Assembly (NCBI GenBank): GCA_011053055.1
Contig: DRHT01000041.1
Span: 1 to 50,502, forward strand
Reading direction: 5' to 3'
Length of the DNA: 50,502 nt
From: Halopseudomonas sabulinigri
Lineage (GTDB): Bacteria > Pseudomonadota > Gammaproteobacteria > Pseudomonadales > Pseudomonadaceae
Part shown: piece after piece, positions 9,854 to 19,253 of the stretch
Layout: each line of letters starts with the position of its first letter
Numbering within the stretch: position 1 is the stretch's first letter
Made by a program: the position numbers and the translations under genes
The notes under the pieces: model-generated
Told to the model about the DNA's origin: nothing
Seen by the model: the letters and a program-made list of their open reading frames with translations, nothing else
Database searches by the model: none

Positions 9854-10597
9854 ATGAGTCAAAACAGTCGTGTGTTGCTCGGGGTAAATATCGATCACAT
9901 TGCTACCTTGCGTCAGGCCCGAGGCACCCGCTACCCCGACCCGGTCCAAGCTGCCATTGAGGCAGAGCAGGCTGGCGCCGACGGTATTACTGTGCACCTA
10001 CGCGAAGACCGCCGGCATATCCAGGAACGCGATGTGCTGTTGCTGGCAGAAGTACTGCAAACGCGGATGAACTTCGAGATGGCGGTCACTGACGAGATGA
10101 TCGCTTTCGCTATAAAGCTGCGGCCAGCGCATGTGTGTTTGGTGCCCGAGCGCCGGGAGGAGCTGACTACCGAAGGTGGGCTGGATGTCTGCGGTAACGA
10201 AGCGCGAGTGCAGTCAGCGGTTGAGCGTTTGTCCGGCGCTGGCTCGGAAGTGTCGTTATTTATTGACCCCGACGCCCGTCAGATCGAAGCGGCCAAGCGG
10301 GTTGGTGCTCCGGTCATTGAACTGCACACGGGCCATTATGCAGATACCGAAGGTGCTGAGCAGCAAGATGCGCTTAAGCGCATTCAGGTTGCAGTTACCT
10401 ACGCGCGCAAGTTGGGTTTGGTGGTGAATGCAGGTCACGGCTTGCACTACCACAACGTGGAGCCTATTGCGGCGATACCGGGTATCAACGAACTGAACAT
10501 CGGCCACGCGATCATTGCGCGCGCCCTTTTCTCAGGCCTGGTCGGTGCGGTGCAGGATATGCGCGCGCTGATTCTTGGCGCTGCCGGCCGTTCATGA
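9854..10597 (+). CDS. pdxJ: Pyridoxine 5'-phosphate synthase
   Basis: Condenses 1-deoxy-xylulose 5-phosphate with 3-amino-2-oxopropyl phosphate to form pyridoxine 5'-phosphate, the last ring-forming step of vitamin B6 synthesis. A TIM-barrel enzyme with the typical start [23 protein letters not shown], written here in part: [20 protein letters not shown]. The motif [10 protein letters not shown] is near the C-terminus; 247 residues. A good ribosome site (AGGAG, 9840-9844) precedes the ATG. Its stop overlaps the acpS start (ATGA). Confidence 0.96.
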   Translation: MSQNSRVLLGVNIDHIATLRQARGTRYPDPVQAAIEAEQAGADGITVHLREDRRHIQERDVLLLAEVLQTRMNFEMAVTDEMIAFAIKLRPAHVCLVPERREELTTEGGLDVCGNEARVQSAVERLSGAGSEVSLFIDPDARQIEAAKRVGAPVIELHTGHYADTEGAEQQDALKRIQVAVTYARKLGLVVNAGHGLHYHNVEPIAAIPGINELNIGHAIIARALFSGLVGAVQDMRALILGAAGRS

Positions 10598-10974
10598 TTC
10601 GCGGTATTGGTACCGATTTGGTTCTGGTGTCGCGTATTGAAGCGGTGCTTGAGCGCCAAGGCGAGCGTTTTGCCAAACGCATTCTGACCGTGGCGGAATT
10701 TCAACGCTTTGCCACGCACCGCCAGCCGGCGCGCTTTCTGGCAAAGCGCTTTGCCGCCAAGGAGGCGATCCTCAAGGCGCTGGGCACCGGATTAGCTGGC
10801 GGCCTGTCATGGCAGCATATGCAGATCGATAACGATGCAGCTGGCGCGCCGCTAGTGCAATTGAGCGGCGTTGCAGCGCAGCGTCTTCAGCAGGGAGGTG
10901 GCGGCCGTATGCTGCTGTCGCTCAGTGATGAGCGCGAGCAGGCATTGGCTTTTGTGGTCTGGTCACTCGACTGA
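10594..10974 (+). CDS. acpS: Holo-[acyl-carrier-protein] synthase
   Basis: Transfers the 4'-phosphopantetheine arm of coenzyme A to acyl carrier protein. The family motifs [16 protein letters not shown] (start) and [20 protein letters not shown] (about residues 48-67, Mg/CoA binding) are both visible; 126 residues. Four-base overlap with pdxJ. Its 3' end overlaps the 3' end of the opposing gacS gene by 12 bases, with no terminator between them. Confidence 0.95.
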   Translation: MIRGIGTDLVLVSRIEAVLERQGERFAKRILTVAEFQRFATHRQPARFLAKRFAAKEAILKALGTGLAGGLSWQHMQIDNDAAGAPLVQLSGVAAQRLQQGGGGRMLLSLSDEREQALAFVVWSLD

Positions 10975-13728
10975 AACCGTTTCCAGTAAGTGTTCTATAG
11001 CCGTCATCAACCGCGCAATCTCGGCTGTGGTGTCATCCCCTTGCTTCAGCCTGGTTTCCGCGCGTAGGCAGCATTGGCGTAGTTCAGGTACGCCGCAATA
11101 GCGAGTGGCGCCATGCAGCTTGTGCACCGCTTCCAGCAACTCCTCCTGATCGCGGCTTTCTGCTGCCTGTGCAATACGGGTTCGTTCGGTCGGCAGGCTG
11201 AGCAACAGCATGTCCAACATTTCACGGGCCAAATCCTGTTTGCCGGCCGCCAGACGCAGGCTTTCGGCAGGGTCGAAGACCAAGGGCGCCCGAACCGCCT
11301 GCACGGGCGTGTATGGCCCTTGCTGGTCAGGCTGTTCAGTCCATTTCCGGATGCATTCGCGCAGTTGTTCGGGGCTGATAGGTTTGCTCAGATAGTCGTT
11401 CATACCGCTTTTAAGCAGTCGCCGACGTTCCTCAGCCAACGCGTGTGCGGTCAGCGCGATAATCGGAACGCTGCTTTGCCCACTGAGCTCTTCAAGTCGC
11501 CGAATTTTTTGTGTGGTTTGGCGGCCGTCCATCCCTGGCATCTGCACGTCCATAAAAATCAGGTCAAAGCGCTGATCTGTCAGCACTTCAAGCGCCTTTT
11601 CGCCACTGCTAACACAGAGCACCCTGGCGCCCATCTCGCGTAAAAAAGTTTCTACCAATTTGAGATTGGCTTCGTTGTCATCTACGCAAAGTACGCTGAC
11701 TGAATCAGGATGCTGCCGCCGTTCCTCGCTGTTGTCGGCCTCTATTGCCAACGTAATCCGGGGCTGCAGCAGGTGAGTGGCCGCGCGGAACAGCTTGCGG
11801 GTGCACAAAGGCTTGGATAGTACCGCGCAGTGGCCGCTGGGTAGGCTATCCAGTTGCTGTGTCTGCTCTGTAGTGCTGGCCATCAGAATGCTTTTGCAAC
11901 GTCCGTTGTCGGCCCAGTCGCGCATGCAGGCAAGAATTGGCGAGAGCGGCGTGCCAGCCGGTGGGCTGCCGAGCACCACCATGCGAATTCCTTCGCCGCC
12001 GGTACTCTCCAGCGCGCTATTTAAGGCGTGCAGCGTGGGGAAAATACTGATTTCCAGTCCGAGGTCCTGTAGGCAGTGAATCAGCGCCTGCTGGCTTAGC
12101 GGTTGTGGCTCGCAGATGGCAACTTTGATGCCCTTTAAGGGGTGTATCGGGAGGTCATCGCTGGCTAGGTTGGATTTATTCAGCCGAATAGTTAGCCAGA
12201 ATTCGGAGCCCTCGTTGACTACGCTGTTGAGGCCGATATCGCCATGCATTTGCTCGACGAGTCTTTTGGTAATAACCAACCCCAGGCCAGTGCCCCCTGG
12301 TTGTCGCGACAACGAGTTGTCTACCTGGCTGAAGGCTTTGAACAGCGACTTCTGCTGCGCGCTGGTCAACCCGACGCCGGTATCGGTGACGCTTAAGCGC
12401 AGCGTGACCTGATCTTCATCTTCGTCCTCAAGCATGGTACGCAGGCACACCGAGCCTTCGTGGGTGAACTTGATCGCATTGCTGACCAGGTTGGAGAGAA
12501 TTTGCGTTAGGCGCAGCGGATCGCCGCTGAGACCCAGAGGCGTGTCACGGTAGATCAGGCTAACCAGTTCTACACCTTTCTGATGAGCAGCGGGGGCGAG
12601 CATGGTCAGGGTGTCCTGAATCAGATCGCGTAGGTTAAAAGGCATGTTCTCCAGCACCAGTTTGCCGGCCTCAATCTTCGAGAAGTCGAGGATTTCATTG
12701 ATGATGGCCAACAAATTGTCGGCGGATTTGGTAATGGTACCGAGGTACTCCTCTTGCCGCGGCGTCATCTCGGTACGTTGCAACAGATTGCTGAAGCCAA
12801 GGATGCCATTCAGGGGGGTGCGCAGTTCATGGCTCATATTGGCGAGGAACTCGGACTTTATGCGATTGGCTTCCTGTGCCGTCTTGCGCGCCATATCCAG
12901 CTCAATGTTCTGTACTTCGATGGTTTCCAGCGTTTGCTGCAGATCCTCGGTGGCTTGATCGACGTTCTGCTGCAGCTCACCTTGAGCGCTCTGTAACGCT
13001 TGCGTCATGGTGTTGATGCCGCTGGCCAAGTCATCCAGTTCGCGGCTACCTTGCTCGGCCAAACGAACGTCCAGCTGGCCTTTGCTGATGCGGGCGATGG
13101 CTTGGTTTATTTGCCCGATGGGGCCGATGATGCGACGTCCCATAGTGCTCACCAGTAGGCCGGTGACGACCAAGCCGATAAGAATGAGCACGAGCGTTGT
13201 TAGCAAACTCTGATAGCTGCGTAGGAGGGTGTTGCCGTGGCTGAGTTCTACCTCTAACCAGCCCAGTAGGGCGTCGGCTTCAATATCCGAGCGGTCGGAT
13301 TTTTCCAGCAGGCTTGGGCTGGCGAGTAGCGGCAGGGTAAAGCGAGTGCTTTGCTTGCTTGCCTGAATCTGCAGGCCGGTGCCCGCCGCCAAGCTGGTTT
13401 CCGGCAGGGTGCGTTCAGTTGGATGCATTTGCGGGCCGCTACGTTCAAGCACGTTTCGCTGGCTGTCGTATAAGGCAATGGCACGCACATCCTGATAATT
13501 CAGGGCGCGGCCCAGCGAGCCGCGCAGACGCTCTGTCTGCCCTGCAAGCAAGGCTTCGGTTGCTGGCCCTTGCAGGTGTTCTGCGGTCATCTGGCCGCGC
13601 TCCAACAGTTGCTGCTCCAGATCCTGCAATTGCTGCCAGCTGAAGTAACCGCCCAGCACCAGAGCCAACAGGCCGCAAGGCACCAGCGTCATCAGCAGGA
13701 TTCGGGTCTTGATGCCGATCTCGTTCAT
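10963..13728 (-). CDS. gacS: Hybrid sensor histidine kinase GacS (BarA family)
   Basis: Membrane sensor kinase that phosphorylates the response regulator GacA and so drives the Gac/Rsm small-RNA cascade. Domain order in 921 residues: N-terminal membrane segment (about 11-29), periplasmic sensor, second membrane segment (about 176-196), HAMP, coiled coil, histidine kinase core with His300 (NMSHELRTPLNG) and ATP-binding boxes (DTGVGL, GGTGLGL), receiver domain with Asp727 (FDLIFMDVQMPGMDG), and C-terminal HPt domain with His872 (HKLHGATRYCG). All phosphorelay residues are present. Divergent from cysM, the order I remember from P. fluorescens-type genomes. Confidence 0.95.
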   Translation of the reverse strand: MNEIGIKTRILLMTLVPCGLLALVLGGYFSWQQLQDLEQQLLERGQMTAEHLQGPATEALLAGQTERLRGSLGRALNYQDVRAIALYDSQRNVLERSGPQMHPTERTLPETSLAAGTGLQIQASKQSTRFTLPLLASPSLLEKSDRSDIEADALLGWLEVELSHGNTLLRSYQSLLTTLVLILIGLVVTGLLVSTMGRRIIGPIGQINQAIARISKGQLDVRLAEQGSRELDDLASGINTMTQALQSAQGELQQNVDQATEDLQQTLETIEVQNIELDMARKTAQEANRIKSEFLANMSHELRTPLNGILGFSNLLQRTEMTPRQEEYLGTITKSADNLLAIINEILDFSKIEAGKLVLENMPFNLRDLIQDTLTMLAPAAHQKGVELVSLIYRDTPLGLSGDPLRLTQILSNLVSNAIKFTHEGSVCLRTMLEDEDEDQVTLRLSVTDTGVGLTSAQQKSLFKAFSQVDNSLSRQPGGTGLGLVITKRLVEQMHGDIGLNSVVNEGSEFWLTIRLNKSNLASDDLPIHPLKGIKVAICEPQPLSQQALIHCLQDLGLEISIFPTLHALNSALESTGGEGIRMVVLGSPPAGTPLSPILACMRDWADNGRCKSILMASTTEQTQQLDSLPSGHCAVLSKPLCTRKLFRAATHLLQPRITLAIEADNSEERRQHPDSVSVLCVDDNEANLKLVETFLREMGARVLCVSSGEKALEVLTDQRFDLIFMDVQMPGMDGRQTTQKIRRLEELSGQSSVPIIALTAHALAEERRRLLKSGMNDYLSKPISPEQLRECIRKWTEQPDQQGPYTPVQAVRAPLVFDPAESLRLAAGKQDLAREMLDMLLLSLPTERTRIAQAAESRDQEELLEAVHKLHGATRYCGVPELRQCCLRAETRLKQGDDTTAEIARLMTAIEHLLETVSVE

Positions 13729-13831
13729 TGTGTATATCCGCTACGCCGTTGCCGGTATCATAGGCGGACTGAATAGAAAGCGCAGCTTCGGCAACCGATT
13801 TGCTCCTTTGCCCAGGCTCCCAGGATGAACA

Positions 13832-14734
13832 ATGACGATTGAATATCCCACTATTGCCGAGTGCATCGGTAATACTCCTATGGTGCGCCTGCAACGCTTG
13901 CCGGGCACTACTAGTAACACCATTCTGGTCAAGCTGGAGGGGAATAACCCCGCTGGCTCGGTAAAGGACAGGCCCGCGTTATCGATGATCGAGCGCGCGG
14001 AGCGACGCGGTGATATCCAGCCCGGCGATACCTTGATTGAAGCGACTTCCGGCAATACCGGTATTGCCTTGGCAATGGTCGCGGCGATGAAGGGTTATCG
14101 CATGGTGCTGATCATGCCCGATAACATGAGCGCCGAACGCAAGTCAGCGATGACTGCCTATGGTGCGCAGTTGATTGAGGTGACCCAAAAGCAAGGCATG
14201 GAAGGCGCGCGTGATCTGGCGTTGCAAATGCAGGCCGAAGGGCAGGGTAAAGTACTGGACCAGTTCGGTAATCAGGATAATCCCGAAGCGCATTATCACG
14301 GCACCGGGCCGGAAATCTGGCGTGATACTGCCGGTAGCATCACGCACTTTGTCAGCTCCATGGGTACCACTGGCACCATTATGGGTACCTCGCGTTACCT
14401 CAAAGAACAAAACTCTTCGGTTCAAATTGTCGGTTTGCAGCCAATCGAGGGCGCTTCCATTCCGGGTATCCGGCGTTGGTCAAAAGAGTATTTGCCTACC
14501 ATTTTTGATGAGACCCGGGTCGACCGGGTGATTGATATGGGGCAAACCGAAGCTGAAGTGACCATGCGCCGATTGGCACGCGAGGAAGGCATCTTCTGCG
14601 GAGTTTCTTCCGGCGGCTCGGTTGCGGCGGCGTTGCGCCTGAGTGCTGAGGTGGAGAACGCCGTTATCGTCGCCATTGTCTGTGACCGCGGCGATCGTTA
14701 TCTGTCGACCGGGATCTACGACGGCGACGCATGA
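13832..14734 (+). CDS. cysM: Cysteine synthase B (O-acetylserine sulfhydrylase)
   Basis: Pyridoxal-phosphate enzyme that makes cysteine from O-acetylserine and sulfide or thiosulfate. The PLP lysine is Lys45 (NPAGSVKDRPAL), the substrate loop is TSGNTGIALAM, and the phosphate-binding glycine loop is SSMGTTGTIMGTSRYL. 300 residues, with the CysM-type C-terminus. It starts about 100 bases from the divergent gacS start and its stop overlaps the rlmD start by four bases. Confidence 0.95.
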   Translation: MTIEYPTIAECIGNTPMVRLQRLPGTTSNTILVKLEGNNPAGSVKDRPALSMIERAERRGDIQPGDTLIEATSGNTGIALAMVAAMKGYRMVLIMPDNMSAERKSAMTAYGAQLIEVTQKQGMEGARDLALQMQAEGQGKVLDQFGNQDNPEAHYHGTGPEIWRDTAGSITHFVSSMGTTGTIMGTSRYLKEQNSSVQIVGLQPIEGASIPGIRRWSKEYLPTIFDETRVDRVIDMGQTEAEVTMRRLAREEGIFCGVSSGGSVAAALRLSAEVENAVIVAIVCDRGDRYLSTGIYDGDA

Positions 14735-16083
14735 ATAAACCTCGCGGAAGACAGCAGCGGCGCCAGAACGCCGATGCACCAGCAGCCATAGGCCAGCGCA
14801 TTGAGCTAACGCTGGAGCGCTTGACACATGATGGCCGCGGCATTGGCCGATGGCAGGGGCGTACCGTTTTTGTCGAGGGCGGTTTGCCGGGCGAACAGGT
14901 TAAGGCGCGGGTAGTGCGCGCGCGCAGCAAGCTGATCGAGGCGCGGCAGGAACAGCTGCTGCAGGCTAGCCCCGAGCGCCAACAACCCCGTTGTCGGCAT
15001 GCCGAGTTATGCGGTGGCTGCAGCTTGCAGCACATGCCCCACAGTAAACAATTAGAGGTTAAGCAGCAGGCGCTAACGCAGCAGCTGGAGCATTTCGCTG
15101 GCGTACAGGCTGCGCAGTGGCTGCCGGCCCTGGAAGGCCCAGCATATGGCTATCGCCAACGTACTCGCATATCGGTGCGTTGGCAGCCTAAGCGCAATGA
15201 GTTGGAGGTTGGTTTCCGACAGCGCGCTAGCAGCGATCTCGTTCAGGTGCAGGAGTGTCCGGTACTGGTGCCGATACTGCAGCCAGTTATAGCTGAGCTG
15301 CCTGCGGTGCTGCGCTCGTTGGCAGGTGCGCGTGATCTAGGGCATGTTGAACTGATCGGCGGCGACCAGCCGGCTATGGTGGCGCGCCATACCAAGCTTT
15401 TTTGTGAGGCAGACCAGCAACTATTAAGCGACTTTGCTGCGCGCCACGGTCTGAGCTGCTGGTTACAACCGGGTGAGGGCGGAGGATCCTTGCACTGCAT
15501 TACACCGGCCGCTATTGAGCCCGCCTACCGATTGCTGGATCAGAACTTGCGGTTGAGTTTCGCACCGGGCGATTTCACCCAAGTGAATGCTGAGGTCAAC
15601 CAGGCGATGGTCAATCAGGCGCTGAACTGGCTTGAATTACGGCCAGAAGAACAGGTGCTGGATCTGTTTTGTGGTGTTGGCAATTTTGCACTGGCCATGG
15701 CGCATCAGGGTGCACAGGTAACCGGTATTGAAGGCAGTGAGGCCATGGTCGTAAGGGCACAACACAATGCCGTGGCTAACGATCTGGATGCGCTGCACTT
15801 TCTGGTGGCGGACTTGTCCAAACCCCTTGAATTGCCGGCAGGTGCTCCGAGTTATACCGCAGCACTGCTAGACCCGCCACGTGACGGTGCGGAGCAACTG
15901 GTCGTAGACCTGGCTGCATTGGGAATCGAGCGCATACTTTACATTTCCTGCAATCCGGCAACGCTCGCTCGGGATGCAGGGATATTGGCTACCAAAGGAT
16001 ATGGTCTGGTCAAGGCGGGGGTGATGGACATGTTCCCGCAAACCTCACACGTGGAAGCCATGGCATTGTTCCGGAAGCACTAG
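14731..16083 (+). CDS. rlmD: 23S rRNA (uracil-1939-C5)-methyltransferase RlmD
   Basis: SAM-dependent enzyme that methylates U1939 of 23S rRNA. The 450-residue protein has an N-terminal TRAM domain (about residues 20-75), an iron-sulfur cluster motif (Cys88, Cys94, Cys97 in CRHAELCGGCSLQH, with another Cys in VQECPVL), a SAM site (VLDLFCGVGNFALAMA) and the catalytic Cys407 (YISCNPATLARD). It overlaps cysM by four bases and is followed by relA after 30 bases, suggesting one transcription unit cysM-rlmD-relA-mazG. Confidence 0.95.
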   Translation: MNKPRGRQQRRQNADAPAAIGQRIELTLERLTHDGRGIGRWQGRTVFVEGGLPGEQVKARVVRARSKLIEARQEQLLQASPERQQPRCRHAELCGGCSLQHMPHSKQLEVKQQALTQQLEHFAGVQAAQWLPALEGPAYGYRQRTRISVRWQPKRNELEVGFRQRASSDLVQVQECPVLVPILQPVIAELPAVLRSLAGARDLGHVELIGGDQPAMVARHTKLFCEADQQLLSDFAARHGLSCWLQPGEGGGSLHCITPAAIEPAYRLLDQNLRLSFAPGDFTQVNAEVNQAMVNQALNWLELRPEEQVLDLFCGVGNFALAMAHQGAQVTGIEGSEAMVVRAQHNAVANDLDALHFLVADLSKPLELPAGAPSYTAALLDPPRDGAEQLVVDLAALGIERILYISCNPATLARDAGILATKGYGLVKAGVMDMFPQTSHVEAMALFRKH

Positions 16084-16113
16084 TGCGCTGGTGCGCCGGA
16101 CGAGGATAACGAG

Positions 16114-18360
16114 ATGGTACAGGTCAGAGCGGAACATCCGACTAATCGCGACGGCAGCATCAACATCGATGAGTGGATCAAACGCATCGTCAAGCGACTC
16201 ACGCTGCCAGCCCCGGAGGTATTACGCGAGGCCTGCGAGTGGGCTCTTGAATTAGAGCAGGCCGCGATCGCGGCAGAAAATATTTGGGCAGACGGCACCA
16301 GCAGTTTTTTGACTGGCTTGGAGATGGCAGAAATCCTCGCCGATCTGAAGCTCGACCAAGATTCGCTGGTGGCAGCCGTAATCTATCGCGCGGTGCGCGA
16401 ACGTAAAACCGACCTGGCCGAAGTTGAACTCCGTTTTGGCGACGTTGTGGCTCGGCTGGTTGACGGTGTGCAACGCATGGCCGCCATTAGCGTCTCGCAA
16501 AATACCGGCAAAAACACGGTGTTCAGCCCGCACGCACAGATCGAAAGCCTGCGTAAAATGTTGGTCACCATGGTTGACGATGTGCGGGTGGCGCTGATCA
16601 AGCTCGCCGAGCGAACCTGTGCTATCCGCGCGGTCAAGGACGCGCCTGAAGAGAAGCGTTACCGGGTAGCTCGCGAGGTGTTTGACATCTACGCGCCGTT
16701 GGCTCACCGCTTGGGTATCGGTCATATCAAGTGGGAGCTGGAAGATCTTTCGTTTCGCTATCTGGAGCCGAACCAGTACAAGCAAATTGCCAAACTGTTG
16801 GATGAACGTCGCCTCGACCGACAAGAATACATAGACACCGTCATGGGGGAAGTGCGTTCGGCGTTGGAAGAAGCCTCAATTTTTGGCGACATCACCGGCC
16901 GGGCTAAACATATTTACTCTATCTGGCGGAAAATGCAGCGTAAGGGCATTGATTTCAGCCAGGTCTATGATGTGCGCGCGGTGCGTATTTTGGTGCCCCA
17001 AGTGCGCGACTGCTATACCGCGTTAGGGATAGTGCACGGCCTGTGGCGGCATATTCCCAACGAATTCGATGACTATATCGCTAACCCTAAAGAAAACGGT
17101 TATCGCTCGCTGCATACAGCCGTTATAGGGCCGAACGGAAAGGTGCTTGAGGTGCAAATTCGCACCCAGGCCATGCATGAAGAGGCCGAGCTGGGCGTGT
17201 GTGCGCACTGGCGCTATAAGGGTACCGATACCGATACTTCCTCCAACGCTTACGAAGACAAGATCGCCTGGCTGCGTCAAGTGCTCGAATGGCATGAGGA
17301 AATGGGCGATATCGGTGGCCTAGCGGATCAGTTACGGGTGGATTTTGAGCCCGACCGTATTTATCTGTTTACCCCGGATGGCCATGTATTAGATGTGCCC
17401 AAAGGCGCCACCCCTCTGGACTTTGCTTATCGCGTCCATACTGATATCGGCCACACTTGCCGTGGCGCGAAGGTTAACGGCCGGATAGTGCCGCTCAACT
17501 ATGTGCTGCAGACCGGCGAACAGGTTGAAATTATTACCAGCAAGCACGGCAACCCTAGTCGCGACTGGCTCAACTCTAACCTGGGTTACGTCAATACCTC
17601 GCGGGCACGCGCTAAAGTGCAGCATTGGTTCAAGCAGCAGGCGCGCGAGCAAAACGTGCAAGCCGGTAAGTTGATGCTGGAGCGCGAATTGACCCGCCTG
17701 GCACTCAATGGTGCAGATTACGCGCAGCTGATTGACCGCCTTGGCATCAAAGGGCAGGAAGATTTGTTTGCTGCAGTCGGTTCGGGGGATATGCGCCTGG
17801 CCCATGTGGTCGGTGTGGCGCATCAACTGGTCGAGCCGGATAGGCACAGCGAGCAGCTGGAGCTGATTCCGAAGAAGCCGAGCCGAGTTGGTCTGCGTGG
17901 CGACGTCTTTATTCAAGGTGTCGGCAATCTGATGACGCAGCTGGCAGGCTGCTGCCAGCCGCTGCCGGGCGACCCGATCATTGGTTATATCACCTTGGGC
18001 CGCGGTGTGACTGTGCATCGTGCCGACTGTGCCAATGCCATGCAGTTGCAAGACCGCGACTCAGAGCGCCTGATTGAAGTGAGCTGGGGCGGTGCGCCGG
18101 TGCAAACCTACCCAGTGGAAATCTACATCAAAGCCTACGACCGCTCCGGCTTGTTGCGCGACGTGTCGTTGATGCTGGCCAATGAGAAACTGAATGTACT
18201 GGAGGTCAGTACGCGGACTAACAAGGACGATAATTACGCCGCAATGCTGCTGACTATCGAGATCCCCAATCTCAACTTGTTGGGTCGTCTGTTGGGGCGT
18301 ATCAGCCAGTTGCCTAATGTGATTGAGGCACGTCGCAATCGGCAGGAGAATCAAGCGTGA
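16114..18360 (+). CDS. relA: (p)ppGpp synthetase RelA
   Basis: Ribosome-associated synthetase that makes (p)ppGpp when uncharged tRNA enters the A site. Domains in 748 residues: pseudo-hydrolase region, synthetase domain (RAKHIYSIWRKMQRKG and NPKENGYRSLHTAV), TGS domain (YLFTPDGHVLDVPKGATPLD), a Cys-containing region (QLAGCCQPLPGD) and a C-terminal ACT domain (about 670-745). In the position where SpoT-type enzymes carry the hydrolase HD pair, this protein has Tyr91-Arg92 (AAVIYRAV), so hydrolysis should be absent and the call is RelA, not SpoT. mazG overlaps its stop. Confidence 0.96.
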   Translation: MVQVRAEHPTNRDGSINIDEWIKRIVKRLTLPAPEVLREACEWALELEQAAIAAENIWADGTSSFLTGLEMAEILADLKLDQDSLVAAVIYRAVRERKTDLAEVELRFGDVVARLVDGVQRMAAISVSQNTGKNTVFSPHAQIESLRKMLVTMVDDVRVALIKLAERTCAIRAVKDAPEEKRYRVAREVFDIYAPLAHRLGIGHIKWELEDLSFRYLEPNQYKQIAKLLDERRLDRQEYIDTVMGEVRSALEEASIFGDITGRAKHIYSIWRKMQRKGIDFSQVYDVRAVRILVPQVRDCYTALGIVHGLWRHIPNEFDDYIANPKENGYRSLHTAVIGPNGKVLEVQIRTQAMHEEAELGVCAHWRYKGTDTDTSSNAYEDKIAWLRQVLEWHEEMGDIGGLADQLRVDFEPDRIYLFTPDGHVLDVPKGATPLDFAYRVHTDIGHTCRGAKVNGRIVPLNYVLQTGEQVEIITSKHGNPSRDWLNSNLGYVNTSRARAKVQHWFKQQAREQNVQAGKLMLERELTRLALNGADYAQLIDRLGIKGQEDLFAAVGSGDMRLAHVVGVAHQLVEPDRHSEQLELIPKKPSRVGLRGDVFIQGVGNLMTQLAGCCQPLPGDPIIGYITLGRGVTVHRADCANAMQLQDRDSERLIEVSWGGAPVQTYPVEIYIKAYDRSGLLRDVSLMLANEKLNVLEVSTRTNKDDNYAAMLLTIEIPNLNLLGRLLGRISQLPNVIEARRNRQENQA

Positions 18361-19175
18361 GTTATCAACTTGACGACTTGCTGTATCTGATGGCGCGCCT
18401 ACGTGACCCGCAGCATGGCTGCCCTTGGGACCTGCAGCAGAGTTTCGCCAGTATTGTGCCGCATACGCTTGAGGAGGCTTACGAGGTCGCGGATGCCATC
18501 GAGCAGGGCGACTATGCGCAGCTGCGCGGTGAGCTAGGCGATTTGCTGTTTCAAGTGGTGTATTACGCTCAGCTGGGGCAGGAAGAGCAACGTTTTGATT
18601 GGGCCGACGTGGTGGATGGCATTACTCGCAAGCTGGTGCGCCGGCACCCCCACGTGTTTGCTGACGGTAATTTACGCACACCGCCCGGCACACTGACGCT
18701 GGCCCCAGATCAGATCAAACAGCGTTGGGAGGAAATTAAGGCCGAAGAGCGCGCTAAGAAGGCGGATCAGCCTGAGCAACTTTCGTTGCTGGACGACGTG
18801 CCGCAGGCGTTACCGGCGCTCAGTCGCGCTCAAAAACTGCAGAAGCGTGCTTCAGGAGCCGGTTTTGACTGGCCGGATGCTGCTCCGGTAGTCGACAAGA
18901 TTGCTGAAGAGTTAGATGAAGTACGCGAGGCTCTGCGGCAAGGCGACGCAGTTGCGGTGGCCGAGGAGATGGGCGATTTGCTGTTTTGCGTCGTGAATCT
19001 TGCGCGCCATTTGGGCGTAGATGCGGAAACTGCTTTGCGCGAGGGGAACAATAAGTTTGAGCGCCGCTTTCGCTACATCGAGCAGCAGTTGCGCGAAGAG
19101 GGTAGCAGCGTTAAACAGAGTGAACTGGCGTTACTGGATGCGTTGTGGGATCAGGCCAAGGCTCAGGGTCTTTGA
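18357..19175 (+). CDS. mazG: Nucleoside triphosphate pyrophosphohydrolase MazG
   Basis: Hydrolyses nucleoside triphosphates to monophosphates; in E. coli it lowers (p)ppGpp-related toxicity and interacts with the relA pathway. The 272-residue protein has two tandem MazG domains: the first opens with DPQHGCPWDLQQSF and carries EEAYEVADAI...GELGDLL, the second carries EELDEVREAL...EEMGDLLF. The GTG start at 18357 overlaps the relA stop by four bases, which suggests coupled expression of synthesis and clean-up functions. Confidence 0.95.
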   Translation: MSYQLDDLLYLMARLRDPQHGCPWDLQQSFASIVPHTLEEAYEVADAIEQGDYAQLRGELGDLLFQVVYYAQLGQEEQRFDWADVVDGITRKLVRRHPHVFADGNLRTPPGTLTLAPDQIKQRWEEIKAEERAKKADQPEQLSLLDDVPQALPALSRAQKLQKRASGAGFDWPDAAPVVDKIAEELDEVREALRQGDAVAVAEEMGDLLFCVVNLARHLGVDAETALREGNNKFERRFRYIEQQLREEGSSVKQSELALLDALWDQAKAQGL

Positions 19176-19209
19176 ATCTATAGCCTCAGGGTCACTAGAA
19201 AAGCGGACC

Positions 19210-19228
19210 GGCGCCCCACCTGGGCGCC
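19210..19228. terminator. Hairpin between convergent mazG and the small minus-strand gene
   Basis: GGCGCCC (19210-19216) pairs with GGGCGCC (19222-19228) around CACCT. No T-run follows on the plus strand; read on the minus strand a short T-run follows about seven bases later. It lies between two convergent genes and may serve both, but it is not a textbook terminator. Confidence 0.45.
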
Positions 19229-19253
19229 TCAGCAAAGCATCACCCCACAATTA

